Assembly (NCBI RefSeq): GCF_029360765.1 | Contig: NZ_JARKNA010000004.1 | Span: 62,001-126,000, forward strand | Reading direction: 5' to 3' | Origin: Terrimonas pollutisoli | GTDB lineage: Bacteria > Bacteroidota > Bacteroidia > Chitinophagales > Chitinophagaceae | DNA: 64,000 bases | Shown: positions 9,670 through 19,470 of the stretch, piece by piece | How the letters are laid out: each line of letters starts with the position of its first letter | How positions within the stretch are numbered: the stretch's first letter is position 1 | Made by a program: the position numbers and the translations under genes | The notes under the pieces: generated by a model | What the model saw: the letters and a program-made list of their open reading frames with translations, nothing else | The model's database searches: none | Told to the model about the DNA's origin: nothing

Positions 9670-10461
9670 ATGATTGAAATAATAAATTTTGATAAAGCGA
9701 TTGATTTAAGCCGGCCGCGGCGAATCCGAAAATATGTACTTATATGGTGCGCTTCCGGCAAGGCAGCAATTGTGGTGGATGAAAAGGAGTTTAATCTGGA
9801 AGCCAACAGTGTAATTACTATCACTTCAGGCCAGGTACATTACTTCAAAGATAGAATTAATGCAAAGGGGTATGTTCTCGAATTTACATATGATTTTTTC
9901 TGTAAAGACGATAACGATATTGAATTGATTTTTCATAACAGTTTGTTTTGTCATTTTGCCATGAATGAATTGATCGCTTTGGGGGACAGTAAGGTAGTTG
10001 AAGCGGAACTAAAACAAATAGACCAGGAATTAGCTAAGCAACCTTACCAATACCTGGTTTCTGTGCATAGCAGGCTGAAATTAATATTAGTTGAAATAAA
10101 TCGTGTTAAAGTCAGGCACGGTGGTGAAATATATAAGCCAGATGCCTTATTCCTGAAATTTTTGGAGGCTATTCGTGAGAACTTTGAACATAACTATCCG
10201 GTATCGCAGTTTGCGAAGTTGCTGGGTACAACAGAACTCAAACTAAACGAACATGCAAAATTGCATACCGGCCGGACGGCTCAAAGTGTTATCTATGGAT
10301 TGGTTGCCTCTGAGGCCAAGCGTCTGTTGACTTATGAAAATTTATCAATTAAGGAGGTAGCCTATAAGCTGGGCTTTAATGATCCTTTTTATTTCTCCAA
10401 CTTTTTTAAGAAACATGTGAATACTTCTCCTAAAGCCTACCAGGAAAAATTTGCGTTATAG
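9670..10461 (+). CDS. AraC-family transcriptional regulator
   Basis: I start at the ATG at 9670 ('MIEIINFDKAIDLSRP'); the frame is open further upstream to 9592 but that part does not look like protein. The N-terminal 150 or so residues form a cupin-like sensor ('FNLEANSVITITSGQVHYFKD'). The C-terminal 95 residues are two helix-turn-helix motifs of the AraC type: 'FAKLLGTTELKLNEHAK' then 'SIKEVAYKLGFNDPFYFSNF' and the signature 'FFKKHVNTSPKAY'. It could control PUL 1 upstream or the AhpD/cupin pair downstream; the sequence does not decide. Not part of an obvious operon. Confidence 0.9.
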   Translation: MIEIINFDKAIDLSRPRRIRKYVLIWCASGKAAIVVDEKEFNLEANSVITITSGQVHYFKDRINAKGYVLEFTYDFFCKDDNDIELIFHNSLFCHFAMNELIALGDSKVVEAELKQIDQELAKQPYQYLVSVHSRLKLILVEINRVKVRHGGEIYKPDALFLKFLEAIRENFEHNYPVSQFAKLLGTTELKLNEHAKLHTGRTAQSVIYGLVASEAKRLLTYENLSIKEVAYKLGFNDPFYFSNFFKKHVNTSPKAYQEKFAL

Positions 10462-10553
10462 GATTTTGTATGAACACCATTATAGTATTTCAATTTCCCG
10501 GATTTTACATGCTTTTCACAGGATTCTCTATTCTTTAGAGTGGAGCTACAAGC

Positions 10554-10561
10554 TACTTTTG
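10554..10561 (+). promoter_or_regulatory. Possible -7 element for the AhpD/cupin operon
   Basis: TACTTTTG fits the Bacteroidota -7 consensus TAnnTTTG and lies 25 bases before the ATG at 10587. No good TTTG is found at the expected -33 distance (TTTA is nearest, too close), so only half of the promoter is supported. Confidence 0.3.
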
Positions 10562-10586
10562 ATTCATCAAACGAAAATTAAAAACG

Positions 10587-11057
10587 ATGAACAAAAGAAT
10601 TGATTTTAACCAAGTGCAACCAGCAGCCTATGATGCGCTGGATGCTTTAGACCAGTTTGTAAATGCTTCTTCCATCGATGCCGAACTCAAGGAGCTTATC
10701 AGGATCAGGGCTTCGCAAATTAATGGCTGCTCTTATTGTGTGGATGCCCACTCCCGGGATGCCAGAAATGCAGGCGTGCCAGACCAAAAAATTTTCCTGG
10801 TCAGTGCGTGGCGGGAGGCTGGTGATATTTTTTCGGTAGAAGAGCAGCTGGCATTTCAAATGACTGAAGAAATCACCCTCATTCATCAACAGGGACTCAG
10901 TGAGGTGGCGTATGAAAAAGCTATTTCGCATTTTGGCGAAGAAAAGACTGCACAGATTATTATGGCAATTATTACCATCAATGCATGGAATCGTATTGGG
11001 GTGTCAACTCAGCTAAGACCTGCAAAAAGAAATTTCTCAACAACTAAATTGGTATAA
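10587..11057 (+). CDS. AhpD-like carboxymuconolactone decarboxylase family protein
   Basis: 156 residues, all-helical. The AhpD-type redox motif is intact: C48-S-Y-C51 followed by H55 in 'NGCSYCVDAHSRDARNAG', preceded by 'LKELIRIRASQI'. Members with this CxxC-H arrangement act as peroxidase-like or thiol-reducing proteins; others in the superfamily are decarboxylases that lack the cysteines, so an antioxidant role is the better guess. The cupin gene begins one base after the stop, so the two are co-transcribed and probably co-translated. A consensus -7 box lies just upstream. Confidence 0.88.
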   Translation: MNKRIDFNQVQPAAYDALDALDQFVNASSIDAELKELIRIRASQINGCSYCVDAHSRDARNAGVPDQKIFLVSAWREAGDIFSVEEQLAFQMTEEITLIHQQGLSEVAYEKAISHFGEEKTAQIIMAIITINAWNRIGVSTQLRPAKRNFSTTKLV

Positions 11058-11058
11058 C

Positions 11059-11433
11059 ATGAACACTTCTATTATTGATTATATCACCAAAACAAGTCTT
11101 ATCGAATGGCAGCCGCTGGTGGAGAATGGAGTGGATACAAATGGAATTTATGTGAAGATTCTTCGCTTCGATGAACAACAGAAAAGACCACCCAGCATTT
11201 TGCTGAAATTTGGACCAGGAGCGAAATATCCCTATCATAATCATCCCGGAGGTGAAGAATTGTTTGTCTTAAGCGGGACTTGCCGGGTAAATGAGACCGA
11301 ATTAAATGCAGGTGATTATCTATATACTCCTCCCGGTTTTAAGCATTCAGTTCAATCGGACCCGGGGTGTGAGTTAATGCTGATCATTCCGGAGGAAGTA
11401 GAGATAGCAGGGACTGAGGTCACCAATGAATAG
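11059..11433 (+). CDS. Cupin-domain protein (ChrR-like anti-oxidant cupin)
   Basis: 124 residues forming a single cupin barrel. Motif 1 reads 'PYHNHPGGEELFVLSG' (two His, one Glu as metal ligands) and motif 2 'GDYLYTPPGFKHSVQSD' (third His). This pattern matches the ChrR-like/anti-sigma cupin group and small quercetinase-like cupins. Its near-overlap with the AhpD-like gene suggests a joint role in handling reactive oxygen or electrophiles; that is an inference from context. A bidirectional terminator follows within 15 bases. Confidence 0.85.
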   Translation: MNTSIIDYITKTSLIEWQPLVENGVDTNGIYVKILRFDEQQKRPPSILLKFGPGAKYPYHNHPGGEELFVLSGTCRVNETELNAGDYLYTPPGFKHSVQSDPGCELMLIIPEEVEIAGTEVTNE

Positions 11434-11443
11434 ATTTAAATAA

Positions 11444-11472
11444 AAAACCCTGCAAATGACTTGCAGGGTTTT
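11444..11472. terminator. Bidirectional rho-independent terminator
   Basis: A 12-bp perfect stem (AAAACCCTGCAA / TTGCAGGGTTTT) with a 5-base loop ATGAC, A-rich before and T-rich after. On the + strand it ends the cupin transcript; on the - strand it directly follows the tRNA-Leu-like remnant at 11473, the usual position of a tRNA terminator. Confidence 0.85.
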
Positions 11473-11600
11473 CGTGCCCGGGACTGGATTCCCAACCGTA
11501 TTGCTCCACTCATTTATGCATTTAATAGGGTTTTATTCGCCGTAATTACTATACAAAGTTCGCCTGTTGAGCTACTGAAGCGTCTGCCAAATTCCGGCAT
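11473..11600 (-). pseudogene. Degenerate tRNA-Leu remnant
   Basis: On the minus strand the last bases read AATCCAGTCCCGGGCACG, the T-arm/acceptor end typical of Bacteroidota tRNA-Leu, immediately followed by a terminator. About 90 bases upstream on the same strand (near 11582-11600) is GCCGGAATTTGGCAGACGC, which resembles the D-arm of a leucine tRNA. The T-loop is disturbed (GGTTGGGAATCC instead of GGTTCGAATCC), the 5' acceptor half is not recognisable and the spacing is too long for a functional tRNA. I read it as a decayed tRNA or an integration scar. The rest of the 11434-11814 gap holds only this, the terminator and the leader of the sigma gene. Confidence 0.45.
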
Positions 11601-11814
11601 GAAAACATAATCGCGGACTTTCGGATGAAGCATTTATTAATTATTCCTCCTATTACTAATCATAGTGTTGTGCAACAGCCCGTTAAATGCTTCATAATTT
11701 GTGAACCGGTAAGTGAACAAATAGCACAATCGGTTGTGCATCCTGGAAATATTAAAGTTTGCTATATTCATCACGGTGTTATTTTTTTATGAAGGAACTA
11801 TTTACTTATTGTTA

Positions 11815-12357
11815 ATGCAGCAACAGCAGGACATACAGATTGTAGAACAGTTAAAGAACGGCGATCTGTCTGCTTACGATAGTTTATTTGTCAAATATTA
11901 TAAGCTGCTTTGTGTAAGCGCATATTTCTTTTTGCGGGATGAGCAGGAAGCTAAGGACCTCGTTCAAACATTTTTCCTCGATATATGGGAGAAAAAATTA
12001 TACCTGCATTTTCAGGGCGAAATCAAAGGTTATTTATACCGTGCTATTAAAAACCGCTGCTTCAACGAGATCAGCAAGCAAAAAACAAGAGAAAAAAATC
12101 ATAAGGCTTTTGCAGACCTGCAGGATGCGAAAAGTTCGCCCCATGATGAAATACCCGATTATTATGGACAAATGCAAACTGCACTGGAAGGCATGTCCGG
12201 GCAAAAAAGGGCGGCCATTCAAATGGTCTATATGAAAGGTAAGAGATACCAGGAAGCCGCTGATGAAATGGGTATCAGTATCAATTCGTTTAAAACCCAT
12301 TTAAAAAGCGGACTTAAAATTTTGCGGTACGGAGAAAAAAATAATAAAAACAATTAA
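11815..12357 (+). CDS. ECF sigma-70 factor, PUL 2 regulator
   Basis: 180 residues from the ATG at 11815 ('MQQQQDIQIVEQLKNGD'); the frame upstream is hydrophobic and unlikely to be translated. Sigma region 2 spans about 25-90 ('YYKLLCVSAYFFLRDEQEA', 'LVQTFFLDIWEKK') and region 4 about 120-170 ('GKRYQEAADEMGISINSFK', a helix-turn-helix). It belongs to the Bacteroidota ECF group that works with FecR-type anti-sigma factors and STN-bearing SusC proteins. The FecR gene starts 29 bases downstream and an STN-SusC follows, so it very probably switches on PUL 2 when its glycan is sensed. Confidence 0.92.
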   Translation: MQQQQDIQIVEQLKNGDLSAYDSLFVKYYKLLCVSAYFFLRDEQEAKDLVQTFFLDIWEKKLYLHFQGEIKGYLYRAIKNRCFNEISKQKTREKNHKAFADLQDAKSSPHDEIPDYYGQMQTALEGMSGQKRAAIQMVYMKGKRYQEAADEMGISINSFKTHLKSGLKILRYGEKNNKNN

Positions 12358-12386
12358 CCTGTTTCAGGTTTATCACTGTATTACTA

Positions 12387-13538
12387 ATGATGAAGCACAG
12401 TTACGAACAGGTTTTTGAATTGTTTATGGAAAAGCTGTCAGGCAATCTTTCTCCTGAAGATGAAAAATACGTGGAGAAAATGCTGGCAGATGATGCTTCT
12501 TTCAGTGAGGTGTGGCATACATTGGAGGAGGAAAGCAGAACATTAAAAGCAGGTTCTTTTCTTGAGCACATTAATGTTGGGGATGATCTGCATATGCTGA
12601 AACAAAGAATTAATGGCGCAGAGAAACCCCGTAATAAATTATTTTCTTTAAAAAAAGCATTGGCGGTTGCAGCCGGCTTTTTGTTAATAGTAACAGGAGC
12701 TTATTTTACTTTTTTCAGAAACGAAAAAATTGTAGATAAGGAGAAAATAGCCGCCGCCGTTAAAAAGAACAGGCAGTCGGTAAGCCTTGTGCTTGCTGAT
12801 GGTAAAGCTTTTGAATTAAGCAAAGAGAGTTCTGCTGAAACTATTGCGCTGGACAACGGGACTATAAATACCGATGACGGTACTTTACAATACAGTGCTG
12901 CAGATACCATGCAAAACACTTTATCGGTTCCGGTCGGAGAGAATTATAAAATAGTATTATCAGATGGCACCGAAGTGTGGCTGAATGCCGCTACCAGGCT
13001 GCGTTTCCCGTCCCGTTTTTACGGACGGCAACGGGAGGTTTATGTAGAAGGCGAGGCTTATTTTAAAGTAGCAAAAGACGTCGCCCATCCATTTATTGTT
13101 CATACGGAGCTTACACAGGTACAGGTGTTGGGTACCTCTTTTAATATCAATACTTACGAGGCGGGAAATGTAAAAACAGCATTGGTAGAAGGTAAAGTAC
13201 TCACAAAAAGTAACGATGGAAAGAGTATGGAACTAACGCCCGGTTATGCGGCAGATTATGAAGTAACAAAAGGGTTTGTGTCAGGCGTGTTTGATGAAGA
13301 TGATGTACTTTCCTGGATAAATGGCGTGTATTATTTTCACAATATTCCTGTTGCTGACCTGGCTGTTGCAGCCTCCCGTTGCTATGGCATTAAAATCGTG
13401 TTGAACAAAAATGACTTTGCAGGCAGATCCATTACAGGCCTGCTGGATAAAAACAAACTCACGGATTTTCTGAACGATCTTAAAACAACAGCTCAGATAG
13501 ATTATTATTATTCGGGCAATGAACTCTATTTGAAATAG
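12387..13538 (+). CDS. FecR-family anti-sigma factor with DUF4974 domain, PUL 2
   Basis: 383 residues; two adjacent ATG codons (12387, 12390) are possible starts. A cytoplasmic N-terminal segment (about 1-90) is followed by one membrane span ('AVAAGFLLIVTGAYFTFF', about 93-110). The periplasmic FecR domain carries 'GTEVWLNAATRLRFPSRF', 'GEAYFKVA' and 'VLGTSFNINTY', and a C-terminal DUF4974/STN-like domain begins at 'FHNIPVADLAVAASRCYG'. In this family the periplasmic part touches the STN domain of a TonB-dependent transporter and the cytoplasmic part holds the sigma factor. The STN-SusC starts 290 bases downstream; I see no clear promoter consensus in that gap. Confidence 0.93.
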   Translation: MMKHSYEQVFELFMEKLSGNLSPEDEKYVEKMLADDASFSEVWHTLEEESRTLKAGSFLEHINVGDDLHMLKQRINGAEKPRNKLFSLKKALAVAAGFLLIVTGAYFTFFRNEKIVDKEKIAAAVKKNRQSVSLVLADGKAFELSKESSAETIALDNGTINTDDGTLQYSAADTMQNTLSVPVGENYKIVLSDGTEVWLNAATRLRFPSRFYGRQREVYVEGEAYFKVAKDVAHPFIVHTELTQVQVLGTSFNINTYEAGNVKTALVEGKVLTKSNDGKSMELTPGYAADYEVTKGFVSGVFDEDDVLSWINGVYYFHNIPVADLAVAASRCYGIKIVLNKNDFAGRSITGLLDKNKLTDFLNDLKTTAQIDYYYSGNELYLK

Positions 13539-13828
13539 AAGCTTACATTAATAGCTGATAAGATTTTTTGATACGGGCATTTGTATTTCATAGTCAGCCG
13601 AAACTTATTGTTTAACAGCAATGCTACCCCGGTTATCTTCACTCTTTGCTAACCATATAGAATAAATCAACTCTTGCTGCTACGAACGTCATGATTTTCT
13701 TTTTGTAAATATTCAAAAAATTATTCCCGTTCTTTCACCCTTTTTTTATACTTAACTGTAGCAGTTATGAACAGGTACAATTGTATAGACCTGCCAGCCA
13801 AATATTGAAACAATAAATTCTGCTAAAA

Positions 13829-16800
13829 ATGAGAAAATTTCTGATTAGTCACAGCAAGCTCACACGAAGACCTCTCCGGTTGCTTGCATTGTGTGTATTT
13901 ATCCTGCTGCAAGCGACTAATATCTGTGCACAGGTAAGTTCAGCATCGCTACAAACACCCGTAACTGTTACAGGCAATAAAATCACTTTGTTACGTGTAT
14001 TTAAAACTATTAAAAAACAAACGGGACTTACATTTTTTTATAGCAATCAATTACTCGATGACAATGAAAAAATAACCCTGGATTTTAAGAATACAAAACT
14101 GGAAGAGGTATTGACTTATATTTTTAAGGATAAAAATATAAGTTATGAACTACGTGGCAACCGCCTTTTGTTGAATGAAAAACAACAGGCTGCAAGGCAG
14201 GAAGTGAATGCCCCAAAAACAACTAGTGATAAAAATTCTGATGAAAATGTTGTAAAGGGTCAGGTGATGGATGCGGATGGAAAGGCCCTGGTTAGTGCAA
14301 CAGTAATGGTAAAAGATAAAGCTGATAATACGGTAGTAACGGATCAGTTGGGAATATTCTCCGTTAAGGCACAGCCGGGGGATTTGCTTTCTGTTTCAAT
14401 GGTAGGTATGCAAACAGAAGAAGTGACGGTGAAAGATAAAAACGTTCTAAGGATCACGTTAAAAAATAAAACTGATCAACTGAATGAAGTAGTGGTAGTG
14501 GGATATGGCAAGCAAAAGAAAATAAGTGTTACAGGATCCGTGGCTTCCGTTAATATGGAAGATATGCAAACTCCTGTACGTTCCTTAACCAATGCCCTTG
14601 CCGGTAAAGTGGCAGGTGTTATTTCCATGGCAAGTGGCGGTGGTGAACCCGGTTATGACAATCCTACTTTTACCATTCGCGGTATTGGTACGTTTACCGG
14701 CAGTGTTACGCCATTGATCATTGTTGATGGCGTGCAACGCGATGATGTGAACAGTACTTATGGCGGCGCATTTAACAATATCGATCCTGAAGACATTGCC
14801 AGCATCTCTTTATTGAAAGATGCTTCGGCTACGGCTGTATATGGCGCCAGGGGTGCTAACGGTGTTTTGATCATCACCACTAAGAGAGGAGTTGCAGGTA
14901 AGCCAAAGATTTCCGCAAAAGTAGAAACGGGCATCAACGGTCTTACCAAACTGCCCACTATGCTCGACGGTGTTACCTATATGAAATTGTACAACGAAGC
15001 CCAGCTAAACGATCCTTCTAATACTTCCGGTACCGTAACTTATAGTGATGAAGTGATACAGAAAACTGCAAGTGGATTAGATCCATGGCTCTACCCAAAT
15101 GTAAACTGGATCAATACAGTTTATAAAGATTGGACCCCGATGACCAATGCCAACATCAACGTTAGTGGCGGTGGTGAAGCGATGCGATATTATGTTTCCA
15201 TGAGTTTTTATAACCAGGATGGCCAGTATAGCGTATCGAAAGCAAATGGCTACAATCCCAATCTTAATTTTAAAAGGTATGATTTCAGAAGCAATATTGA
15301 TATTAACCTGACTACAAGTACTGTATTATCATTGAATATAGCTTCTATGCTGGTCAACAGCCGCTATCCGGGTAACTCAGCTTCTACAATCTGGTATTCT
15401 TCTTTTGCCACCAACCCGGTTGCATTTCCTGTGCAATATCCCGGTAATAAATGGGCCGGCCCCCGCAATAACGGAGGTGTGAATCCCTTTAACCTTGTAC
15501 AAAATGCAGGATACAGTACAGAATTCAAACCCTCTGTGCAATCTGTACTAACGCTTAATCAAAAATTGGATCGTATAACAAAAGGATTAAGTGCCCTGGC
15601 CAGGTTTTCTTTTGATACATATGGCGAATTTGGCACTTCAAGAACCAGTAATAATGATCTGTGGTTTGCAGGCTCACGGGATCCAAATGGTAATCTTGTT
15701 TTTGAGCATGTAAGAACAGGCTCTACCTATCTTGGATATTCCACTTATTCAAGCGGCGAAAGAGTGATGTATCTCGAAGGCAATATTTCTTATGACCGCA
15801 CCTTTGGCAAGCATAATGTCGGTGCACTGGCGGTAGCCAATATCAGGAACCGTGTAATAGGATCTGCCGGCAGTTTGAAGACTGCTATCCCTTTCCGTAA
15901 CCAAAGTATGGCCGGCAGAATCACATATTCTTATATGGACAGATACCTGGCAGAAGTAAATGCCGGCGCCACAGGTTCCGAAAATTTTGCCAAAGGACAT
16001 AGATGGGGTTATTTCCCGGCAGTTTCTGCCGGATGGGTGATTTCAAAAGAGAATTTTTTTCAACGTTTCAGGCCTGTAGTAACACTGCTTAAATTAAGAG
16101 CTTCTCATGGAGTAACAGGTAATGACCAGATTGGTGGCGATAGGTTTGGATACCTTACTTATATAGATGGTTCATCAGGAGCCTCCTTTGGACTATCACC
16201 TACTTACTATGGCGGTATTGCAGAAACCGTATTGGGTACACCTAATCTTACCTGGGAAAAATCTACAAAAGATAATATTGGTATTGAAATAGGATTGCTC
16301 AACAAAATAAATATTGTACTGGATGCCTTCCGTGATAAAAGAACTGATATTTTAATTAACCGTAATTCTATTTCGCCCATCGCAGGTTATAGCAGCCTGG
16401 CTATTTATGCCAACCTTGGTGAAATGCAGAACAAGGGTATTGATGGTAGCATAGAATATAATGAACGCATTGGTAAAAATATAAGCCTTCGTCTTTTTGG
16501 CAATATCACTTACGCCAAAAACAAAATAGTATATGCTGATAACCCCAAACGTACTTATGCTTATCAGCAACCTGAAGGACATCAATATGGTGAATTCACT
16601 GGTTATATAAGCCAGGGTTTATTTGTTGACCAGGGCGATGTAGATAAAAGCCCCACACAAACAAGAACTGTATATGCAGGTGATATAAAATATACGGACC
16701 TGAATGGAGATGGAACAGTAAATGCATCCGACTGGACCTATCTCGGTAAATCTTCCTTCCCTGTATGGTCTTATGGTTTTGGTTTTAATGTTGGCTACAA

Positions 16801-17350
16801 AAACTTTGAAATTTCATCGCTTTTTGCTGGGGTTGCCGATGTTGGCATTATGGCCAATGGATCGGGTATTTTAGGCAATGGAAGAGGTAGTGATGGAGTA
16901 GGTATTATACCTTTTGCCGGTATTGGCCAATACCCAGCCAATGTACTTTCCAATGTAACCAGCAGATGGACTACAGCAAATCCCAGCCAGGATGTTGATT
17001 ATCCCAGGCTTACTATTACCAATACCAGTGATAATAATTATCTCGGCAGTACCTGGTGGTTGAAAGACGGCAGTTTTATGCGTTTGAAACAAGCCACTAT
17101 GGCATATACTGTAAAGCTGGGTGCCAGGGGTAATGCACGCAGGAGCAATGAATATAAAAACATCGACAATCAATTTACAAAAACCGCGGCTACTGCAACC
17201 AGTGGTATAACCAGCCTGCAATTTTATCTCTCTGGTACCAATTTGCTGACATTTTCAAAATTCAAATTGTGGGATCCGGAAATGGGTTCTAACGGGGCGC
17301 AATATCCTTATGCAAGAACAATAACTGTTGGCGTACGGGCACAATTTTAA
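13829..17350 (+). CDS. SusC-like TonB-dependent transporter with N-terminal STN signalling domain, PUL 2
   Basis: 1173 residues. Signal peptide ends near 'LLQATNICAQ'; an STN (secretin/TonB short N-terminal) domain covers about 45-115 ('VFKTIKKQTGLTFFYSNQLL'). A carboxypeptidase-regulatory-like domain ('VKGQVMDADGKALVSATV') leads to the SusC signature 'NEVVVVGYGKQKK', which includes the TonB-box region. The plug follows ('ATAVYGARGANGVLIITTKRG') and then the barrel, ending 'ARTITVGVRAQF'. 'DLNGDGTVNASDW' is an EF-hand-like loop often seen in SusC barrels. The STN domain predicts signalling to the FecR just upstream. Outer-membrane importer for the PUL 2 glycan. Confidence 0.97.
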   Translation: MRKFLISHSKLTRRPLRLLALCVFILLQATNICAQVSSASLQTPVTVTGNKITLLRVFKTIKKQTGLTFFYSNQLLDDNEKITLDFKNTKLEEVLTYIFKDKNISYELRGNRLLLNEKQQAARQEVNAPKTTSDKNSDENVVKGQVMDADGKALVSATVMVKDKADNTVVTDQLGIFSVKAQPGDLLSVSMVGMQTEEVTVKDKNVLRITLKNKTDQLNEVVVVGYGKQKKISVTGSVASVNMEDMQTPVRSLTNALAGKVAGVISMASGGGEPGYDNPTFTIRGIGTFTGSVTPLIIVDGVQRDDVNSTYGGAFNNIDPEDIASISLLKDASATAVYGARGANGVLIITTKRGVAGKPKISAKVETGINGLTKLPTMLDGVTYMKLYNEAQLNDPSNTSGTVTYSDEVIQKTASGLDPWLYPNVNWINTVYKDWTPMTNANINVSGGGEAMRYYVSMSFYNQDGQYSVSKANGYNPNLNFKRYDFRSNIDINLTTSTVLSLNIASMLVNSRYPGNSASTIWYSSFATNPVAFPVQYPGNKWAGPRNNGGVNPFNLVQNAGYSTEFKPSVQSVLTLNQKLDRITKGLSALARFSFDTYGEFGTSRTSNNDLWFAGSRDPNGNLVFEHVRTGSTYLGYSTYSSGERVMYLEGNISYDRTFGKHNVGALAVANIRNRVIGSAGSLKTAIPFRNQSMAGRITYSYMDRYLAEVNAGATGSENFAKGHRWGYFPAVSAGWVISKENFFQRFRPVVTLLKLRASHGVTGNDQIGGDRFGYLTYIDGSSGASFGLSPTYYGGIAETVLGTPNLTWEKSTKDNIGIEIGLLNKINIVLDAFRDKRTDILINRNSISPIAGYSSLAIYANLGEMQNKGIDGSIEYNERIGKNISLRLFGNITYAKNKIVYADNPKRTYAYQQPEGHQYGEFTGYISQGLFVDQGDVDKSPTQTRTVYAGDIKYTDLNGDGTVNASDWTYLGKSSFPVWSYGFGFNVGYKNFEISSLFAGVADVGIMANGSGILGNGRGSDGVGIIPFAGIGQYPANVLSNVTSRWTTANPSQDVDYPRLTITNTSDNNYLGSTWWLKDGSFMRLKQATMAYTVKLGARGNARRSNEYKNIDNQFTKTAATATSGITSLQFYLSGTNLLTFSKFKLWDPEMGSNGAQYPYARTITVGVRAQF

Positions 17351-17372
17351 AACTGCTAAACGAATTAATAAT

Positions 17373-19211
17373 ATGAACAAGCATATCTATTGTAGAATCA
17401 TTTTGGGGGTTATGTTATCCTTTGTGCTTTTTTCCTGCAAAAAGTACCTTGATAAAAAGCCAGACAATCTTTTAACGGAAGAACAGGTATGGCAAACCAA
17501 AGCCAATGCCGAAGCATACCTGCATAATGTATATTCTTATGTGTACAACACGGATGGTGGTGACTGGGCGAGTATGGGAGCCAGTGATGAATCATCCGTG
17601 TGCATACCCACCGTTAATGTAAGGCAAATGGTTAGTGGAAACTGGAGTTCGGCAAGCTGGTATTTTTATACATGGGGCAATTTTTATACCGGCATCCGAA
17701 AATCATTTGTTTTTGAAGCCAATATCGATAATGTTCCTGCAGCGGAAATGGGTGATGAATTGAAACTTCAATATAAAGCTGAAGTAAGATATTTACGTGG
17801 TTGGTTTTACTGGCAACTTTTGAAACAGTATGGCCCTTTTGTAAAGCTTACGGAACCGATTGCAAGAGATGCGGATTTCAATCAATATCCCCGTGCTCCT
17901 TTTGATACCTGTGTGGCACATATAAACGAACTGATGAACCAGGCATCTGCGGAGTTGCCGGTATCATGGCCATCATCAAGCAATTATGGAAGACCTACCA
18001 AAGGTACCTGCCTTGCAGTAAAAGCCCAGGTAGCATTATTTGCCGCAAGCCCGTTATGGAACGGCAATCCACGCTTTGCTAATTTTAAAAATCACGATGG
18101 TACGCCATTGGCGCCTGCAGCATACAATGCTGATAAATGGAAGATTGCTGCAGATGCCGCCAAAGCCGTTATTGATCTGAATGCCTATAAACTCTTCACC
18201 AACATAGACGAAGGCGATGCAACTTTTGATCCTTATTTATCGGCACGCAATCTTTTTACAACTACCTGGAACAACGAAATAATTTTCGCTAACAATAACT
18301 GGTGGACATGGGGTTTTACAAAATGCGCTTCCCCTGGTCCCGGTGGTTATAATATGTACAACGCTACCCAGAATATCGTAGATGCGTTTTCGATGAATAA
18401 TGGAAGAACCATAGATGATCCTGCTTCGGGTTATGTGGAGACTGGTTTCGCAGGCAGTGATGCTGCTAAGTCATGGGGACATAAAAAAGGAGAATGGAAT
18501 ATGTATGCCAACCGTGAACCAAGGTTTTATGCATACATCCAGTATAACGGCCGCCCTGTTTTGCCTGCTTCTTCAACCGATGATAAAAATTATTTTTCGT
18601 CTGATATGAATAAGGACGGTAAGGGTCGTGTAGAGTTATATTACAATGGTAAATCGGGACAAAAAGCTGCAGGCAGTAATAATATAACAGGCTATGATCT
18701 GCTGAAAAGAATAAGCCCTAACGATAATATCAGGAACGATGTAACTTCTTATCACGGGCCATATATATTGATCCGCTATGCTGAAATACTGCTCAATTAT
18801 GCGGAAGCATTAAATGAATACGATCCTTCCCATCCGGATATCGCAACCTATCTCAACATGGTCAGAGCAAGAGCCGGCCTTCCCGGTATTGAAACAATAT
18901 ATCCCGATGCAGTTGGTAATAAAGAGCTGATGCGTAAACATATTCTGCGTGAAAGAAATGTGGAATTATGTTTTGAAAGCGACCGCTATTATACACTTAT
19001 ACGAAGGCTGATGATGAAGGAACCAGGAATACAAACTATTTATGGCATGAATGTAAATGGTGATGATGGTGGTCTTGGTTTTTCTTATACGGGGTTCTAT
19101 ACAAGAACATTATTTCAGCAACGTTATTGGGATGATAAAATGTACTTGTTTCCTATACAGCAAACAGATATTGAAAGAGACCAGGCATTGGTACAAAATC
19201 CGGGTTGGTAA
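17373..19211 (+). CDS. SusD-like surface glycan-binding lipoprotein, PUL 2
   Basis: The start at 17373 gives the lipoprotein signal 'MNKHIYCRIILGVMLSFVLF' followed by 'SCKK'; the open frame upstream overlaps the susC stop and is not needed. The mature protein has the SusD hallmarks 'EVRYLRGWFYWQLLKQYGPF', 'YILIRYAEILLNYAEALNEY', 'ILRERNVELCFESDRYY' and the end 'YLFPIQQTDI...NPGW'. Length 612 residues is at the long end of the family. It pairs with the SusC that stops 22 bases upstream and should set the glycan preference of PUL 2. Confidence 0.95.
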   Translation: MNKHIYCRIILGVMLSFVLFSCKKYLDKKPDNLLTEEQVWQTKANAEAYLHNVYSYVYNTDGGDWASMGASDESSVCIPTVNVRQMVSGNWSSASWYFYTWGNFYTGIRKSFVFEANIDNVPAAEMGDELKLQYKAEVRYLRGWFYWQLLKQYGPFVKLTEPIARDADFNQYPRAPFDTCVAHINELMNQASAELPVSWPSSSNYGRPTKGTCLAVKAQVALFAASPLWNGNPRFANFKNHDGTPLAPAAYNADKWKIAADAAKAVIDLNAYKLFTNIDEGDATFDPYLSARNLFTTTWNNEIIFANNNWWTWGFTKCASPGPGGYNMYNATQNIVDAFSMNNGRTIDDPASGYVETGFAGSDAAKSWGHKKGEWNMYANREPRFYAYIQYNGRPVLPASSTDDKNYFSSDMNKDGKGRVELYYNGKSGQKAAGSNNITGYDLLKRISPNDNIRNDVTSYHGPYILIRYAEILLNYAEALNEYDPSHPDIATYLNMVRARAGLPGIETIYPDAVGNKELMRKHILRERNVELCFESDRYYTLIRRLMMKEPGIQTIYGMNVNGDDGGLGFSYTGFYTRTLFQQRYWDDKMYLFPIQQTDIERDQALVQNPGW

Positions 19212-19360
19212 TTTGTTCATTCATTTTTTTATGGGTCTGGCTGGTCTGACCGTCCCGGTCTGACCATACACCACCAGCAGCATGAAATAGTTTTTGAAAT
19301 TGCACTTTGCTCAATAGCGAAAAGAACGCAACCCGATAGTCCAGAGCTTGTCGAAGGATC

Positions 19361-19404
19361 GCGACGACGCAACAAAAGCCTAATAGCGGCAATGTAGTCG
19401 GGTC
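19361..19404 (+). repeat. Dispersed intergenic repeat, copy C (diverged)
   Basis: GACGCAACA-AAG and then TAATAG, AATG and CGGGT occur at the same spacing as in the copy at 28583. It sits in the 259-base gap between susD and the IPT/NHL gene. The same gap has a direct repeat of GGTCTGACC (19250-19265) and a 'GCTTGTCGAAGG' motif common in Bacteroidota intergenic repeats. Confidence 0.4.
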
Positions 19405-19470
19405 AAATAAAGTAAATACTGCTATAATAAAATTTGTTTAAAAATTTTTTTCAAATCACAACTAACAGTT

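Noticed and set aside
11473..11600. Functional tRNA-Leu gene
   Set aside because: The 5' acceptor half is missing, the T-loop is disrupted and the spacing is about 45 bases too long.
16680..16740. Dockerin-like module in the PUL 2 SusC
   Set aside because: The 'DLNGDGTVNASDW' loop is a usual feature of SusC barrels and not a separate domain.
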